64,000 bases of DNA from Acanthosepion esculentum. Lineage: Eukaryota > Mollusca > Cephalopoda > Sepiida > Sepiidae. Positions 31,505 through 41,010 of the stretch are shown here, in pieces; position 1 is the stretch's first letter, and the number at the start of each line of letters is the position of its first letter. Location: contig OZ038510.1 in the NCBI GenBank assembly GCA_964036315.1, forward strand, positions 78,360,756 through 78,424,755, in the 5' to 3' direction. A model generated the notes under the pieces. That model searched no databases and was not told the origin of the DNA. It saw only the letters and a program-made list of their open reading frames with translations. A program made the translations under genes and the position numbers.

Positions 31505-31990
31505 ATATAGAGCTGCCCAGTCCTCCCTTTCTAGCCTTGACAAAATTCAAAAGCGTTTGCGCGGCCTTGTGGGTGATGAATTGTTTTCCACCAACAACTA
31601 AATGTTGCTAGCCTCTCGCTACTCTGTCGCTATTTTAATTTCTGATGTTCGGGCGAGCTACAATCTTTGATTCCATCCGTTCAGGCGTTCGCAACTAGGA
31701 CCCGCCAGTCCACGAACACCGAGTCGTTTCCTCCCCATTCTCTTAATATTCCATTAGTAAGGAGGAAGTTTCACTCAGACAAATTCTCCGCAGAACGGTT
31801 GAATTGTGAAACAGACTCCCGAGAGAATGTTTCCCCAATTACTACAATCTTAACTGGTTCAAGGCTAGAGTCAAATGTGATCTATAGTACATATCCTCAT
31901 AATATAAATCCCTTTGCTCTCTCTCTCTCTCTCTCTCTTTCAGTATTCCCTTACAACAACACCATTTAGTAACACTCTACTTTAAGTGGC
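31505..31990 (+). pseudogene. LINE family 2 RT C-terminus
   Basis: Frames give ALTKFKSVCAALWV, then VRRKFHSDKFSAERLN, CETDSRENVSPITTI and finally ACTTTAAGTGGCTCTT in DNA. These correspond to the order (KIQKRLRGLV, VRRKFHSDxFxxRTxxLWNxLPRECFP, YNLNxFKxRV) of an animal LINE C-terminus. Frameshifts and stops throughout. Minus-strand 3' ends of the same family are at 2.3, 29.8 and 33.8 kb. Confidence 0.65.
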
Positions 31991-32249
31991 TCTTCAGCCT
32001 TTTATTAAATTAGAATTTGGAATATTTTGAAAAAAAATGACTCTGAAGACTTGATATTTCCTCTTGTGCGTTAATTGAAACAACCGATTTAATTTCCTTT
32101 CTTTCACTATACGGTCTGTTTTAGACCCACTGGAATGATGGGGTAGAATGGATTTCCATTTTTTCCTCGGATTAGATCATTTTCAGCGGTGTGCAGTAAT
32201 ATGAATCTATTTTCAGGATGTATGATGAAATTTGTTTGGTCTTGAAAAA

Positions 32250-32530
32250 TATTGCATCATCCGTGATTGTATCAGATTTTCAGACATATTGTCTCCATTG
32301 TCGATTAGTTGTCCTCCATTGTTTGTGATGGACGTTACTCCAAGGAAGTGTACGAAATTTGTAACGCTGCACGAACACACTGGCAACCCTTACAAGTGAG
32401 CAGATCAAAGTACTATAGACTGGCCCGGAAACTCTAAATCCAATCGAGAATTTGTGGTCAGTCTGCAAGGAACGACTTCGTAGAATGGACATACGAAGTA
32501 CAATCATGTGCACTGGGTCATGTTTCATTG
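32250..32530 (+). pseudogene. Tc1-like transposase C-terminal remnant
   Basis: Plus frame reads TGPETLNPIENLWSVCKERL then RRMDIRSTI. This is the Tc1 family SPDLNPIENLWSxxKxRLR block, with the D of SPDLNP changed. Only the end of the catalytic domain is left. Confidence 0.6.
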
Positions 32531-32689
32531 GAAAAATACGAAAAAAAAAGTAAATAATAACGGAATTATTCGTTTTGTTTCAATTAATTTGCACAATGGT
32601 GTAAGATAATTTTCTATGAGTTATGTTTATTTTGTGTTATTCGGCCTACAACCATATCTTGGTTGTTATAGACAAAACATTCCAGACGT

Positions 32690-33450
32690 TGTCGGGTACT
32701 TCAATGTGCTATAATGGTTAACAAGTTTGTCTCGCTACATCAATTACGACTGAATAGTGAGTACGATTCGCACTGAATTCCCGGTTGCCATTCTGTTTAT
32801 TTAAACATTTATCTTTTTTCTGTCTAAATTTCTGAGAAGTAGAGTTATCATTATTCACATTGTTTCTATTCGGACGACGTTTCTGTCGTAAGCCTTCTGG
32901 CCTTCTTCAGGCGTATGTCGATCAAAATGAAATTCTGAATTGAACACTTTATACTTTGGTCTTGTGCCACATCTAAACTTCGCTTAATTAAATTACCATA
33001 GACACTTTGACGTGGTGTAATGGTTAACAAGCTTCTCTCACGAGATCACTATCGACTGAATAGTGAGTTCGATCCTCACTGGGTGCTCGACACTTTCGCC
33101 TTGTGCCACATCTAAGCTGCGCTCAGAAAATTATTCGAGGTCTCACTATGTGCTCCTTACTTTCGGCCTTCTACCAAAACTTAGCATTGCTCTGTAAATT
33201 ACCATGGGCATTTCGACGAGGTGTAATGGTTAACAAGCTTGTTTCGCAGGATCAATTACAACCGAATAGTGAGTTCGATCCTCACATTCCACTTTTTCGG
33301 CCTTGTGAAATATCTAAGTTACACTTAGATCACCAGGGAACTTCGACGTGTTGATCTTGCTAGATCAATTACGACTGACTAGTGAGTTCGATACTCACTG
33401 GGTGCCCCATACTTTCGGTCTTGCGCCACATCTAATCTACGCTTAGAAAA
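32690..33450 (+). repeat. Cluster of four tRNA-derived SINE units
   Basis: Each unit has an A-box-like GTGTAATGGTTAACAAGC (units at 32,706, 33,010 and 33,215; the fourth lost it) and a B-box block AGTGAGTTCGATCCTCAC (32,757, 33,060, 33,269, 33,377). Each is followed by a tail resembling TTTCGGCCTTGTGCCACATC. The head resembles tRNA-Glu/Asp-type sequences. Distances between B boxes are about 305, 209 and 108 bp, so units are truncated to different extents. Confidence 0.7.
32867..32925 (-). repeat. Penelope-type 3' motif fragment
   Basis: Minus strand: CGCCTGAAGAAGGCC, AGAAGGCTTACGACAGAAACG then TCGTCC. CTGAAGA fits CUGANGA and GAAACGTCG fits the second half, but an extra ACGACA sits before GAAAC. 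It lies inside the SINE cluster. Confidence 0.35.
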
Positions 33451-33828
33451 GCGCCATTTCGCATGTTTTAGCTCTTGGCCGAGTAGTGTTAAAAATTCGA
33501 TACTCGACTTCAGTGAAAGAAACAAGTGACGTCACAAAGACGAATATCCTCTTGCCTCGACGGCGAAATGAGAACAATCTGTTGCAGGAAATTTAATAAA
33601 ATGTTCGCTTCGAAATTCCTAGACACATAGAGAAGTACGGATAGTACAACGACTAAAACTGTGTAACTATAACAAACAAGATGAGAGTTCTTTTTAAAAC
33701 CCGACAGAAGGTGTTTCCAGAAGTGATATAATGATTCGACAATTGTTCAAGCATCTTTAGCAGCGGGTCGTAAATACTAGTTCTCTTTGAGATCCTGAAA
33801 TTAAACTGTTTTTACAATAATGTTCACT
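33451..33828. other. No recognised gene
   Basis: Mixed sequence; nothing recognised. Confidence 0.35.
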
Positions 33829-33960
33829 CAAGAGCCACTCGAGGTAACAGGCACGGTTTATGGGGATATGTGGAGAAGATAACGGTTAATCGTAGACTTG
33901 AACAAATTAAGATTGTAGTGATCGGGGAAGAGAGAGGCTTTTACATTAACAAGTACTTCC
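33829..33960 (-). repeat. LINE family 2 3' tail fragment
   Basis: TCAAGAGCCACTCGAGGTAA and AGATAACGGTTAATCG match 2,283-2,375 and 29,846-29,960. Confidence 0.5.
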
Positions 33961-34218
33961 ATAAAAATTATTGATTTTTACAGGCATTCGATTACAGGAA
34001 TCCATTAATAAAAAATAATCAATTTTGTATATGGCTCGATATTAATCAGTTTTCGATATTTGGTAAGAATTGGCTGTGATATGAAGATACTATCACATAA
34101 AATGATTGTTATTATTAGTCGGAAAATTCATGATTATTATTAATATCCGGTCAGTCTGAGAAAAAAAGCATGCGAGAATTATACATTCGAAGAAGCATAC
34201 ATGCACCCAAAAAAAATA

Positions 34219-34241
34219 TTATATATATATATATATATATT
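34219..34241. repeat. Short (TA)n tract
   Basis: TA run left of the family B hammerhead unit. Confidence 0.85.
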
Positions 34242-34289
34242 GTTTGTTGATAAATAAAGATATGACAATGTGTGAAAAAAACAAATTAT

Positions 34290-34620
34290 TAAGTAATACA
34301 TCTAGTCTGAAACCTCAACAGAATGCAGAAAACACTGCACGGCCGTTTCGTCCTATATTTGGGACTCATCAGCAGTGCGCATCCACTACCAAGAATTGAA
34401 ACCCTGACAGCTAGGTTATCAAGCAAACGTCATACCAACTGTTCAACGGGCCTCGAGGACGAAGCGGTAGCAAATCAGACTCAATATAGCGCCGCTCGCT
34501 CACAAATTCCGTGGTGGAACTCAACTGAGATTCTCTATAACCATAGGACGGTGCCCCCGGAGCCACGACTACTATCACCAAGCCGCTCAACCTTGAGCAT
34601 TAGAAGCCGGTTCAAGCAAT
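34290..34620 (-). ncRNA. Hammerhead motif, family B (G at cleavage site)
   Basis: Minus strand, core at 34,377-34,333: stem I CACTG/CAGTG, CTGATGA, stem II GTCC/GGAC with loop CAAATATA, GAA, stem III AC/GT with loop GGCC. Every core part matches the consensus except residue 17, which is G (position 34,338) instead of A, C or U; G there normally blocks cleavage. The rest of the unit to 34,620 is GC-richer, with a 99-codon plus-strand open stretch not recognised as a protein. Confidence 0.6.
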
Positions 34621-34862
34621 GATATATAAATGATAGAAATTATTAGGAGGATTTGATAATTATAATTAAGTAATTCATCGAGTCTGAAACCTCAACAGAA
34701 TGCAGAAAGCACTGCACGGCCGTTTCGATTCTCGGTAGTGGATGCGCACTCCAGACGAAACGGCCGTGCAGTGCTTTCTGCATTCTGTTGAGGTTTCAGA
34801 CTCGATGAATTACTTAATTATAATTATCAAATCCTCCTAATAATTTCTGTCATTTATATATA
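34620..34862. repeat. Family B palindrome
   Basis: Arms about 34,620-34,728 and 34,753-34,862 are near-perfect inverted copies, holding ACTGCACGGCCGTTTCG and its complement at the inner ends. The CUGAUGA/stem II half is deleted from both. It lies next to the longer family B unit at 34,290-34,620. (TA)n is short on the right. Confidence 0.85.
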
Positions 34863-34864
34863 TA

Positions 34865-35225
34865 CAGGGTGACCCAAAAAAACGGGAATTTTTGGAGTGC
34901 GTATTGCCAGACATGAGCAAGTGGCAACACTACGAGACAGTGACCTTGAGCAAGTAAACATTTCGCCATTTTAGTAACGAGAATGAAATTCACAGTATCC
35001 CAGCTGAGATGTTGCAGCAGTCAATGAGGAATCTCAACAGCAGATTTCAAGAATGCATTCGTACAGGAGGACGCCATCTACAGGTCGCAATTTTTAAAAA
35101 ATGAAAATTCCATCATTGTTTCTTAAATGGCATGTTTTAAGGTTTCAATTACTATGAATTAAATATTTTTCTTCCATCACTCTTGGTTTTATTGGATTGT
35201 TAAAAAGTTCCCGTTTTTTGGGGTC

Positions 35226-35230
<5 letters not shown>
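34865..35230. mobile_element. Mariner-derived MITE, copy 2
   Basis: 366 bp, nearly identical to 8,357-8,720. Termini CAGGGTGACCC and GGGGTCACCCT. Low divergence between the two copies indicates fairly recent spread. Confidence 0.8.

Positions 35231-35288
<58 letters not shown>
35229..35288. repeat. (TA)n microsatellite
   Basis: Directly follows the MITE. Confidence 0.95.
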
Positions 35289-35291
<3 letters not shown>

Positions 35292-35875
35292 TATGTGAGA
35301 ATATAATATATAAAGGTATCCGTTTAACTCACAGGATAAATGTAGCACCCTGTCTGGTAAAAAATTCAGTCCTTTGGTTGTATGGCTAGAGAAACCTCTC
35401 CAGCGCGCAGGCCTGGGCGATGGTATATGGACCGATGCGCTGCTCACACTACACGGATCCCATATCGGTCGTACAGTCAAGATCCAAATGAATACAGAGC
35501 ATTACATTCAGAGCCGGCTTAGCTACAGTAGTTGCCGGAAAGTTGTCAATATCCACAGCCAGCCCCCACCCCCGGGTTTTTTCTCTAAATTTCTGTTTGG
35601 TTAGAAATGGCCACATGGCAGTGGAGGTTGAAAATCAAGCTTTTAAATCCCCGAGATGGACTGTCTTTCTGTGTTGTTGAACTCCATCTGCCCAAAGCAG
35701 CTGGTTATGAGGCGCCACTTGTTCTCCTTCATGCTTGGAATTGGACAGTTGTCAGCATTAAACATTTTAAACATTTTATAGACAGTTGAATCTTGTCCAC
35801 ATTATTACCCCCGTTCTTTCATTTCGTTTTCAGTTGCCAACGTGAATTAGACTGGCGAGCATCGTGCTTTTATTG
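35289..35875. other. No recognised gene; GC-richer patch
   Basis: 35,370-35,600 has an open plus frame (76 codons) with VVWLEKPLQRAGLGDGIWTD. I cannot assign it; its composition suggests another repeat or a gene fragment. Confidence 0.3.
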
Positions 35876-35879
35876 TGGA

Positions 35880-36135
35880 AATGTTTATCAAGAACGAATC
35901 AGTAACTGCAACACAAAGAGGACTCCGTTTGCACTTCAGACTTCGTAGACATGGTCCTCCTCGAAACACGATTTTGTTATGGGTTAGCATTGAAACGAAA
36001 ACCAGCCGGCCGATCTCGGGCCGCCAGAACTCCTGAAAATGTGGTAGCCGTAAAAGCTTCAGTTAAACAGTCTCCACGACTTTCTACCCGAAAACACGCT
36101 GATTTAATTATTAATACGAAACAAAAAACAATGGC
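35880..36135 (+). pseudogene. DUF4817-like helix-turn-helix fragment
   Basis: Two frames together read MFIKNESVTATQRGLRLHF and RRHGPPRNTILLWV, then RPAGRSRAARTPENVVAVKA, SVKQSPRLSTRKHA. The sequence (ATQRxFRxHF, PxRxTIxxWVxxF, RTPENVxxVRxxxxxSPRxSxRxxA) is that of the DUF4817 helix-turn-helix domain, common at the N-terminus of transposon proteins in animals. One frameshift; no catalytic part follows. Confidence 0.65.
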
Positions 36136-36239
36136 ATTATATGTATATTTCGAAAATGAAAACGCATTTTCGTTCTTTACCCTATTTCGCTTTTATTAAA
36201 CCTACAAATGTGTGAAATCCTTTTGCCGCACTCTGGATA

Positions 36240-37050
36240 TGCATTTAGAGATTCTTGATGAAATCCAAAGAAGAATCTGCAATGTTATTGGTCTTATCCT
36301 CGCATCTCAGTTTCAGTCCCTTTTCCCACCGCCGTAACTTAGCTTCCTCGAGCATTTTCTATAAATACTTTTTCATTTCTGATGAGCTTTCCTCTTTGGT
36401 ACCTAGACTTTATGAATTTAAGAGCAGTACTAGATTGGCAGCTAGGTCTCATCATTTTACAGTTGAAATGGCTAGATGTAACCATAAGTTCTATGCTAAC
36501 AGTTTCTTAATCTGATAAGTATGTTCATGGTAATTGTTTTGATGAGCTATCCTCTTTGGTACCTAGACTTTATGAATTTAAGAGCAGTACTAGATTGGCA
36601 GCTAGGTCTCATCGTTTTACAGTTGAAATGGCTAGATGTAACCATAAGTTCTATGCTAACAGTTTCTTAATCTGATAAGTATGTTCATGGTAATTGTTTT
36701 GATGAGCTATCCTCTTTGGTACCTAGACTTTATGAATTTAAATGCTGTACTAGATTGGCGGCAAGGTCTCATCATTTTACAGTGGCAATGGCTAGACTTG
36801 GCAGTAAGTTCTATGCTAAAAGATTCTTCTATCGCATTTCACGTTTGTGGTGTTCTCTTCCGGCTTATTCCTCCCCAGTCAACTTTGATCCTCAAACATT
36901 TAGATGCAATGTCATTCATTATCTTCTTAATTCTGGTACTTTTATTGTTCTCTCTTCTTCAAAAGTTTTTCTTATATTCTTTCTTTTAGTAACTTCCTTG
37001 CGTCTTAGTGGCTTTATTGCCTTGCCTGAATATTTATTCGTATAAAATAC
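36240..37050 (+). pseudogene. LINE family 1 RT C-terminus with 160-bp triplication
   Basis: Starts LEILDEIQRRICNVIGL-like text, then NLASSSIFYKYFF, SSLVPRLYEFKSSTRLAARS, ARCNHKFYANSF, and after two reiterations FYRISRLWCSLP and FRCNVIHYL. ACCTAGACTTTATGAATTTA begins at 36,401, 36,561 and 36,721, exactly 160 bp apart. The first two repeats are almost identical, the third diverged. 5' truncated relative to a full LINE ORF. Confidence 0.75.
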
Positions 37051-37054
37051 AAAT

Positions 37055-37345
37055 TGTGGCACAAGGCCGAAAAAGGGGCGGGGTAAGGCTGGTCTTAACT
37101 AACTATCCTATACCTAGCTAATCAGATTCGCGACCCATTCATACATTACAATTGACACATTCACCACAAGAATTCGTCCGTCACCACTCAATCCTCCATA
37201 CACCATAATACCACATCCTCACCAGGGGGGACCTACAAAAACGCGCCCCACACCATAAAAATTTGATGATTAAAAAAAATACATAAAAATCTAACCATGA
37301 AAAGATGAAAGGGGAGGGAGATGAACCCCATAACAAACTAAATTT
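37055..37345 (-). repeat. LINE family 1 3' UTR, inverted
   Basis: Starts with the complement of CGGCCTTGTGCCACAAT and continues with GTATTATGGTG-like text on the minus strand. It lies tail-to-tail with the coding fragment before it. Confidence 0.5.
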
Positions 37346-37469
37346 CAACAAATTTTTGAACTAAACGTGTCTTGCCTGCGTGGCGAATCCTGCAAGAAAC
37401 ATGGCCGCTTGTTTATTGCCTTGCCTGGGATGAAATGATTAAAAAATGTATCCATCCTAGTCTGTTTAG

Positions 37470-37470
<1 letters not shown>

Positions 37471-37519
<49 letters not shown>
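37471..37519. repeat. (TATC)n microsatellite
   Basis: Tetranucleotide run. Confidence 0.95.
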
Positions 37520-37610
37520 GTGACCCAGAATTTGCTCCAAAACACATCTTTCAAGTATACAGCCGGTTTCTTCTACTCGGAGAAAGCCTTGTTAACTATC
37601 AGTCAGTTAC

Positions 37611-37647
37611 ATGATCGCCTAAGCGTGTATCACGCTTAGGCGATCAT
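37611..37647. repeat. Perfect 17-bp inverted repeat
   Basis: ATGATCGCCTAAGCGTG, spacer TAT, exact complement. Outer GTCAGT/ACTGAC pairing extends it after a gap on the right side. Confidence 0.9.
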
Positions 37648-37759
37648 ATATCTTTCGCTACATGACTGACGAGGCATATTTTTCCCGCAGTAGGTTGCCA
37701 TTACTTTCTGCGGTACTTTCTGCGGTAGACCAGAAGGACAGACCGATCCAAGGTCTGTC

Positions 37760-37905
37760 CTTTTATTTTTTGGAGGGAGAAGAGGAGGATTCATACCTTT
37801 CCGAAGGGTATTAGCACATAAGTGAATGTAATGGATTCGAATGGAATTCGAACTCGGCTCTTTCTCAATCCGAGCCGCTATCTATTACTCCACCGTGTTT
37901 CCTTG
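37760..37905 (-). repeat. tRNA-derived SINE head
   Basis: Minus strand: GGTGGAGTAATAGATAGCGG (A-box region), then GAGTTCGAATTCC (B box), then CCTTCGGAAAGGTATGAATC, related to the body after the tRNA-like part of the SINE at 52.7-52.9 kb and to 2,925-2,945. Confidence 0.5.
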
Positions 37906-37989
37906 TTTAACATATTAAGCGATAATGAATAAGTAAGAATTCTTGAAATCAACTACTAGTATTAAATAATAGTTTAACAGACTATTATT

Positions 37990-38230
37990 TTCAGTGGGAA
38001 TGATATCTCTGTTCGGATTTCCTGGGGTTGACCTTCGAGGTCAGATGGAAGACAAAACAAGAACATCGCTGCTGATTGGCTGAGCCAGCGTGAAAACGAT
38101 AAACAGAGAAAGGGTATTTAGGAAGTTGGTTCTTAACCGTCGAACAATGTAGACGTGTTTCCTTTCGTATCTGGAACTGCTCCCCAGTGTAGGTGGGGGT
38201 GGAGACCAAATAGGTAGAAGATGTATTCGT
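37990..38230. promoter_or_regulatory. Promoter/LTR-like block
   Basis: Contains TGACCT-TCG-AGGTCA (38,029-38,043, everted nuclear-receptor-type half sites), GATTGGCTGA (CCAAT-type) and GGTATTTAGG. No gene follows. It may be part of an LTR; this is weak. Confidence 0.2.
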
Positions 38231-38399
38231 CGACGTTAATAAGCTAGTTAAGTTTAAATTCCCTGTGTTGAAGTCCTTTTATCTCTGAACTCAAAAGAAG
38301 TAGCGATCACCGGCCGCGAGGAAAGGATGCAACTTTATCATCGAATTGATGCCGTCGCCAAAACCTCACCCCACCCCCGTTCAGCACGAGAGAGAAAGT

Positions 38400-38545
38400 G
38401 AATGCAACACTAGCTAAAAATAACTGGAACTCTCTTCTGGTTTCTTGCTTTCCAGTCAAATTTGATCTTCAAAAGTTTCATGTCAATTAAGTTATCATAT
38501 GTTTCCTTCATTCCTTTACTTTTATTGTTCTCACTCCTTTATAAT
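38400..38545 (+). pseudogene. LINE family 1 RT C-terminus scrap
   Basis: Reads NWNSLLVSCFPVKFDLQKF, corresponding to LWNSLPASCFPxNFxLQKF of family 1. Confidence 0.6.
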
Positions 38546-38720
38546 GAATCCCTGGGTATGACGATAAACTACATCCGGCAGCAAGGCCTCTGATCGGGAG
38601 ATTGGAGGTTTTGAGGTGCGTGGAATAATTTATTGCTATTGATCCCAGGTCCACGCTGACCCGGGATAGTAGCACCTGTTAGGGTCCCAAATATGGGCAA
38701 ATTGTGAACACCCCACCAAA
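38545..38720 (+). repeat. Retroelement head block, copy 1
   Basis: CCTGGGTATGACGATAAACT and GGGAGATTGGAGGTTT and CACCTGTTAGGGTCCC recur in order at 53,845-54,000. In both places it leads into the 177-bp SINE-tail repeat, so it is probably the 5' part of the same element. A related piece lies at 39,510-39,600. Confidence 0.6.
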
Positions 38721-39420
38721 ACAAAAACAAAAGTATCAAAGGACATTTTTATATAGTAAAATTATCACCAATACATTTTATAGAATAATGAACAACAATA
38801 TATTTTTTAACTTGAAGGTATTATGTTCAAAATATTTAGATTTCGTCATTAAATAACCCATATATGTTGATATGTCGCTAAACAAAATCAACCAACCAAC
38901 AATACATATTTATAGTAAAATGACCAACAATACATTTTATCTGTAGTTGAAGGCATACAATTGTGGTCAAAATATATTTGGGTGAAGCCATAAAATTGTG
39001 TTCAAAATATTTAGATTTCGGCATTAAATAACCCATAGAGGTGTTGATATGCCGCTAAACAAAATCAACCAACCAACAATACATATTTATAGTAAAATGA
39101 CCAACTATACATTTTATCTGTAGCTGAAGGCATACAATTGCGTTCAAAATATATTTGGGTGAAGCCATAAAATTGTGTTCAAAATATCTAGAGTTCAGTA
39201 TTAAATAACCTGCAGAGATTTTGATATGCCGCTAAACAAAATCAACCAACCAACAATACATTTTATAGCAAAATGACCAACAATACATTTTATATGTAGT
39301 TGAAGGCATACAATTACATTCAAAATATATTTAGTTGAAGCCATACAATTGTGTTAAAAATATTTAGATTTCGGCATTAAATAACCCATAGAGGTGTTGA
39401 TATGCCGCTAATTCAAAGAA
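38720..39420 (+). repeat. 177-bp tandem array of SINE-tail units, about 4 copies
   Basis: Tail hairpins at about 38,842, 39,019, 39,196 and 39,372 are spaced 177 bp. Each unit has TATAGTAAAATGACCAACAA, a GTTGAAGGCATACAATTG segment, and CGGCATTAAATAACCC...GATATGCCG. Further units at 40,110-40,260 and 54,000-54,300. Confidence 0.85.
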
Positions 39421-39631
39421 ACTGTTTCAAACTTTCCTGCCTATGAATTCGTGCGCTTAAGACATTCTGCAAAGGAAAGGAAAAAATAATATTTTAATTT
39501 CCACCTGTTAATTGCTGTTGTTCCCAGATCCACCCTGACCAGGGGTGGTAGCACCCTACCCAAGTGACCCCCCCCCCAAAAAAAGAAAAAACAATATAAA
39601 AGTATAGAAATACATTTTTATAGTAGAAATA

Positions 39632-39855
39632 CAAGCACGTGACCGAGTGGTTAGAACATTCCATGAGATCCGGGTTCGAATTTCACCATGGTCGATTTGT
39701 CAGGAAAGAGACTTCCTGATGTTATCGTATTGGAGGGCTTGATCCCAGCGTGCAGAACTTTTGGAAAGTGCCTGAAAAACCATACCACGGGTTGACCCAA
39801 GCTTTATGAGCGAAATTGGGTAAACGGAATCCTTAGACGCCGTCGATAGCTGTGC
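39632..39855 (+). mobile_element. tRNA-derived SINE, copy 2
   Basis: A-box GTGACCGAGTGGTTAGAAC, B box GGGTTCGAATTT, then the same body as 25,160-25,380 (CCCAGCGTGC, TTTTGGAAAGTGCCTGAAAA, GAAATTGGGTAAAC). Confidence 0.7.
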
Positions 39856-40108
39856 TAGCACGAAGCCACAAGTCATCGTGGCCGAGGATTTGAGTGTGCT
39901 GGCTTTGTACAAATTGTTTATCACGGTAGATAACACGCTCTTTCCCAGAAACTGTAACTAAGGTCTGCTCAGCATATTGGCAGTATAAACCACAGGTGGG
40001 CTCTGTGGGTGTTGAATAAACACAAATGTGCCTGAGCAAGCATCTGCAATAGGGATTGGCTAGCCACCCTAGTAGACGGGTATCCTTGAATACGGGTGGC
40101 CAGCGATA
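39856..40108 (-). repeat. Repeat X, copy 2
   Basis: Minus strand frame reads STPTEPTCGLYCQYAEQTLV then TVSGKERVIYRD; partner of 24,975-25,159. Here it directly follows the SINE in opposite orientation, whereas at 25 kb it precedes the SINE in the same orientation. Confidence 0.65.
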
Positions 40109-40260
40109 AAAGAATAACCAGCAATACCTATTTATAGTAAAATGACCAAAAATACATTTTATCTGTAGTTGAAGCTATACAATTGCTTTCAAAATATTTT
40201 GATTTCGGCATTAAATAACCCATAGAGGTATTGATATGCCGTAAAATCAACCAATCGACC

Positions 40261-40745
40261 AACTTAATAATATTTTCTTTTGTTTGTTTTCATATTCTAT
40301 TACGAGTGACCTTTGCGTCTTAGCGACTTTATTGCCTTACTTGCCGTTAAATGATTAAAAGGAAATGTCTACAGGCAGGTGTTTTAATAGGATTTTCAGT
40401 CTCTAGGCTAATTAACATTAACTTTACTGTTTAACAAAAAAATACAGGGATGTCTACGTATATACATATACCTGCTAAATATGGCGTTTCTATTAATAAG
40501 AAATGATGTTCGTTTAAAAATAAAACTATTAAATATCTCGCTAGAATACCTCATTTGTTTCACAAGAGATTATTTTGAATGTCTGCCGAATCGATTGGCC
40601 ATAAAGTGGACAGTAGGGAAAAAGTAATGCGAGTACCCACGCATTCTATATTCGCATATACATAGAGATAAGTATCAATGTAAAATCATACACGTGTGTA
40701 GTCTATCATATTAACATGAACAGACGCCCAATAACCTACATTTTG
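40261..40745. other. No recognised gene
   Basis: AT-rich, nothing recognised. Confidence 0.4.
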
Positions 40746-40749
40746 AGTT

Positions 40750-41010
40750 ATGCAGGCCCACATAGACAGATTACATATCTATAAGTCTGCCATTCGTCCA
40801 TGCTTAGAATATTGCTGCCACATATGGTCCGGTGCCCCTGCTATTTACCTTGAGCTCCTTGATAAAATCCGAAGAATCTGCGATATTATTGGTCCTGATC
40901 TGTGGCCTCGGCTTCAGTCACTTTCCGATCGCCGTTAGGTGGCCTCCCCGTGTCTTTTCTATGAATATTTTCATGGTAATTGTTCGGATAAGATCTTCGC
41001 TATTCTTTTT
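40750..41010 (+). pseudogene. LINE family 1 RT fragment
   Basis: Reads HIYKSAIRPCLEYCCHIWSG, APAIYLELLDKIRRICDII, then LQSLSDRR and CLFYEYFHGNCSDKI. YKSxIRPxLEYCxxIWxG is the conserved region after the RT domain in jockey/CR1-like LINEs, so this is the most upstream piece of the family seen here. An ATG start is accidental. Confidence 0.75.

Noticed and set aside
38029..38043. Nuclear receptor response element
   Set aside because: TGACCT-TCG-AGGTCA is suggestive, but a single 15-bp match without a nearby gene is weak; reported only within a low-confidence block.
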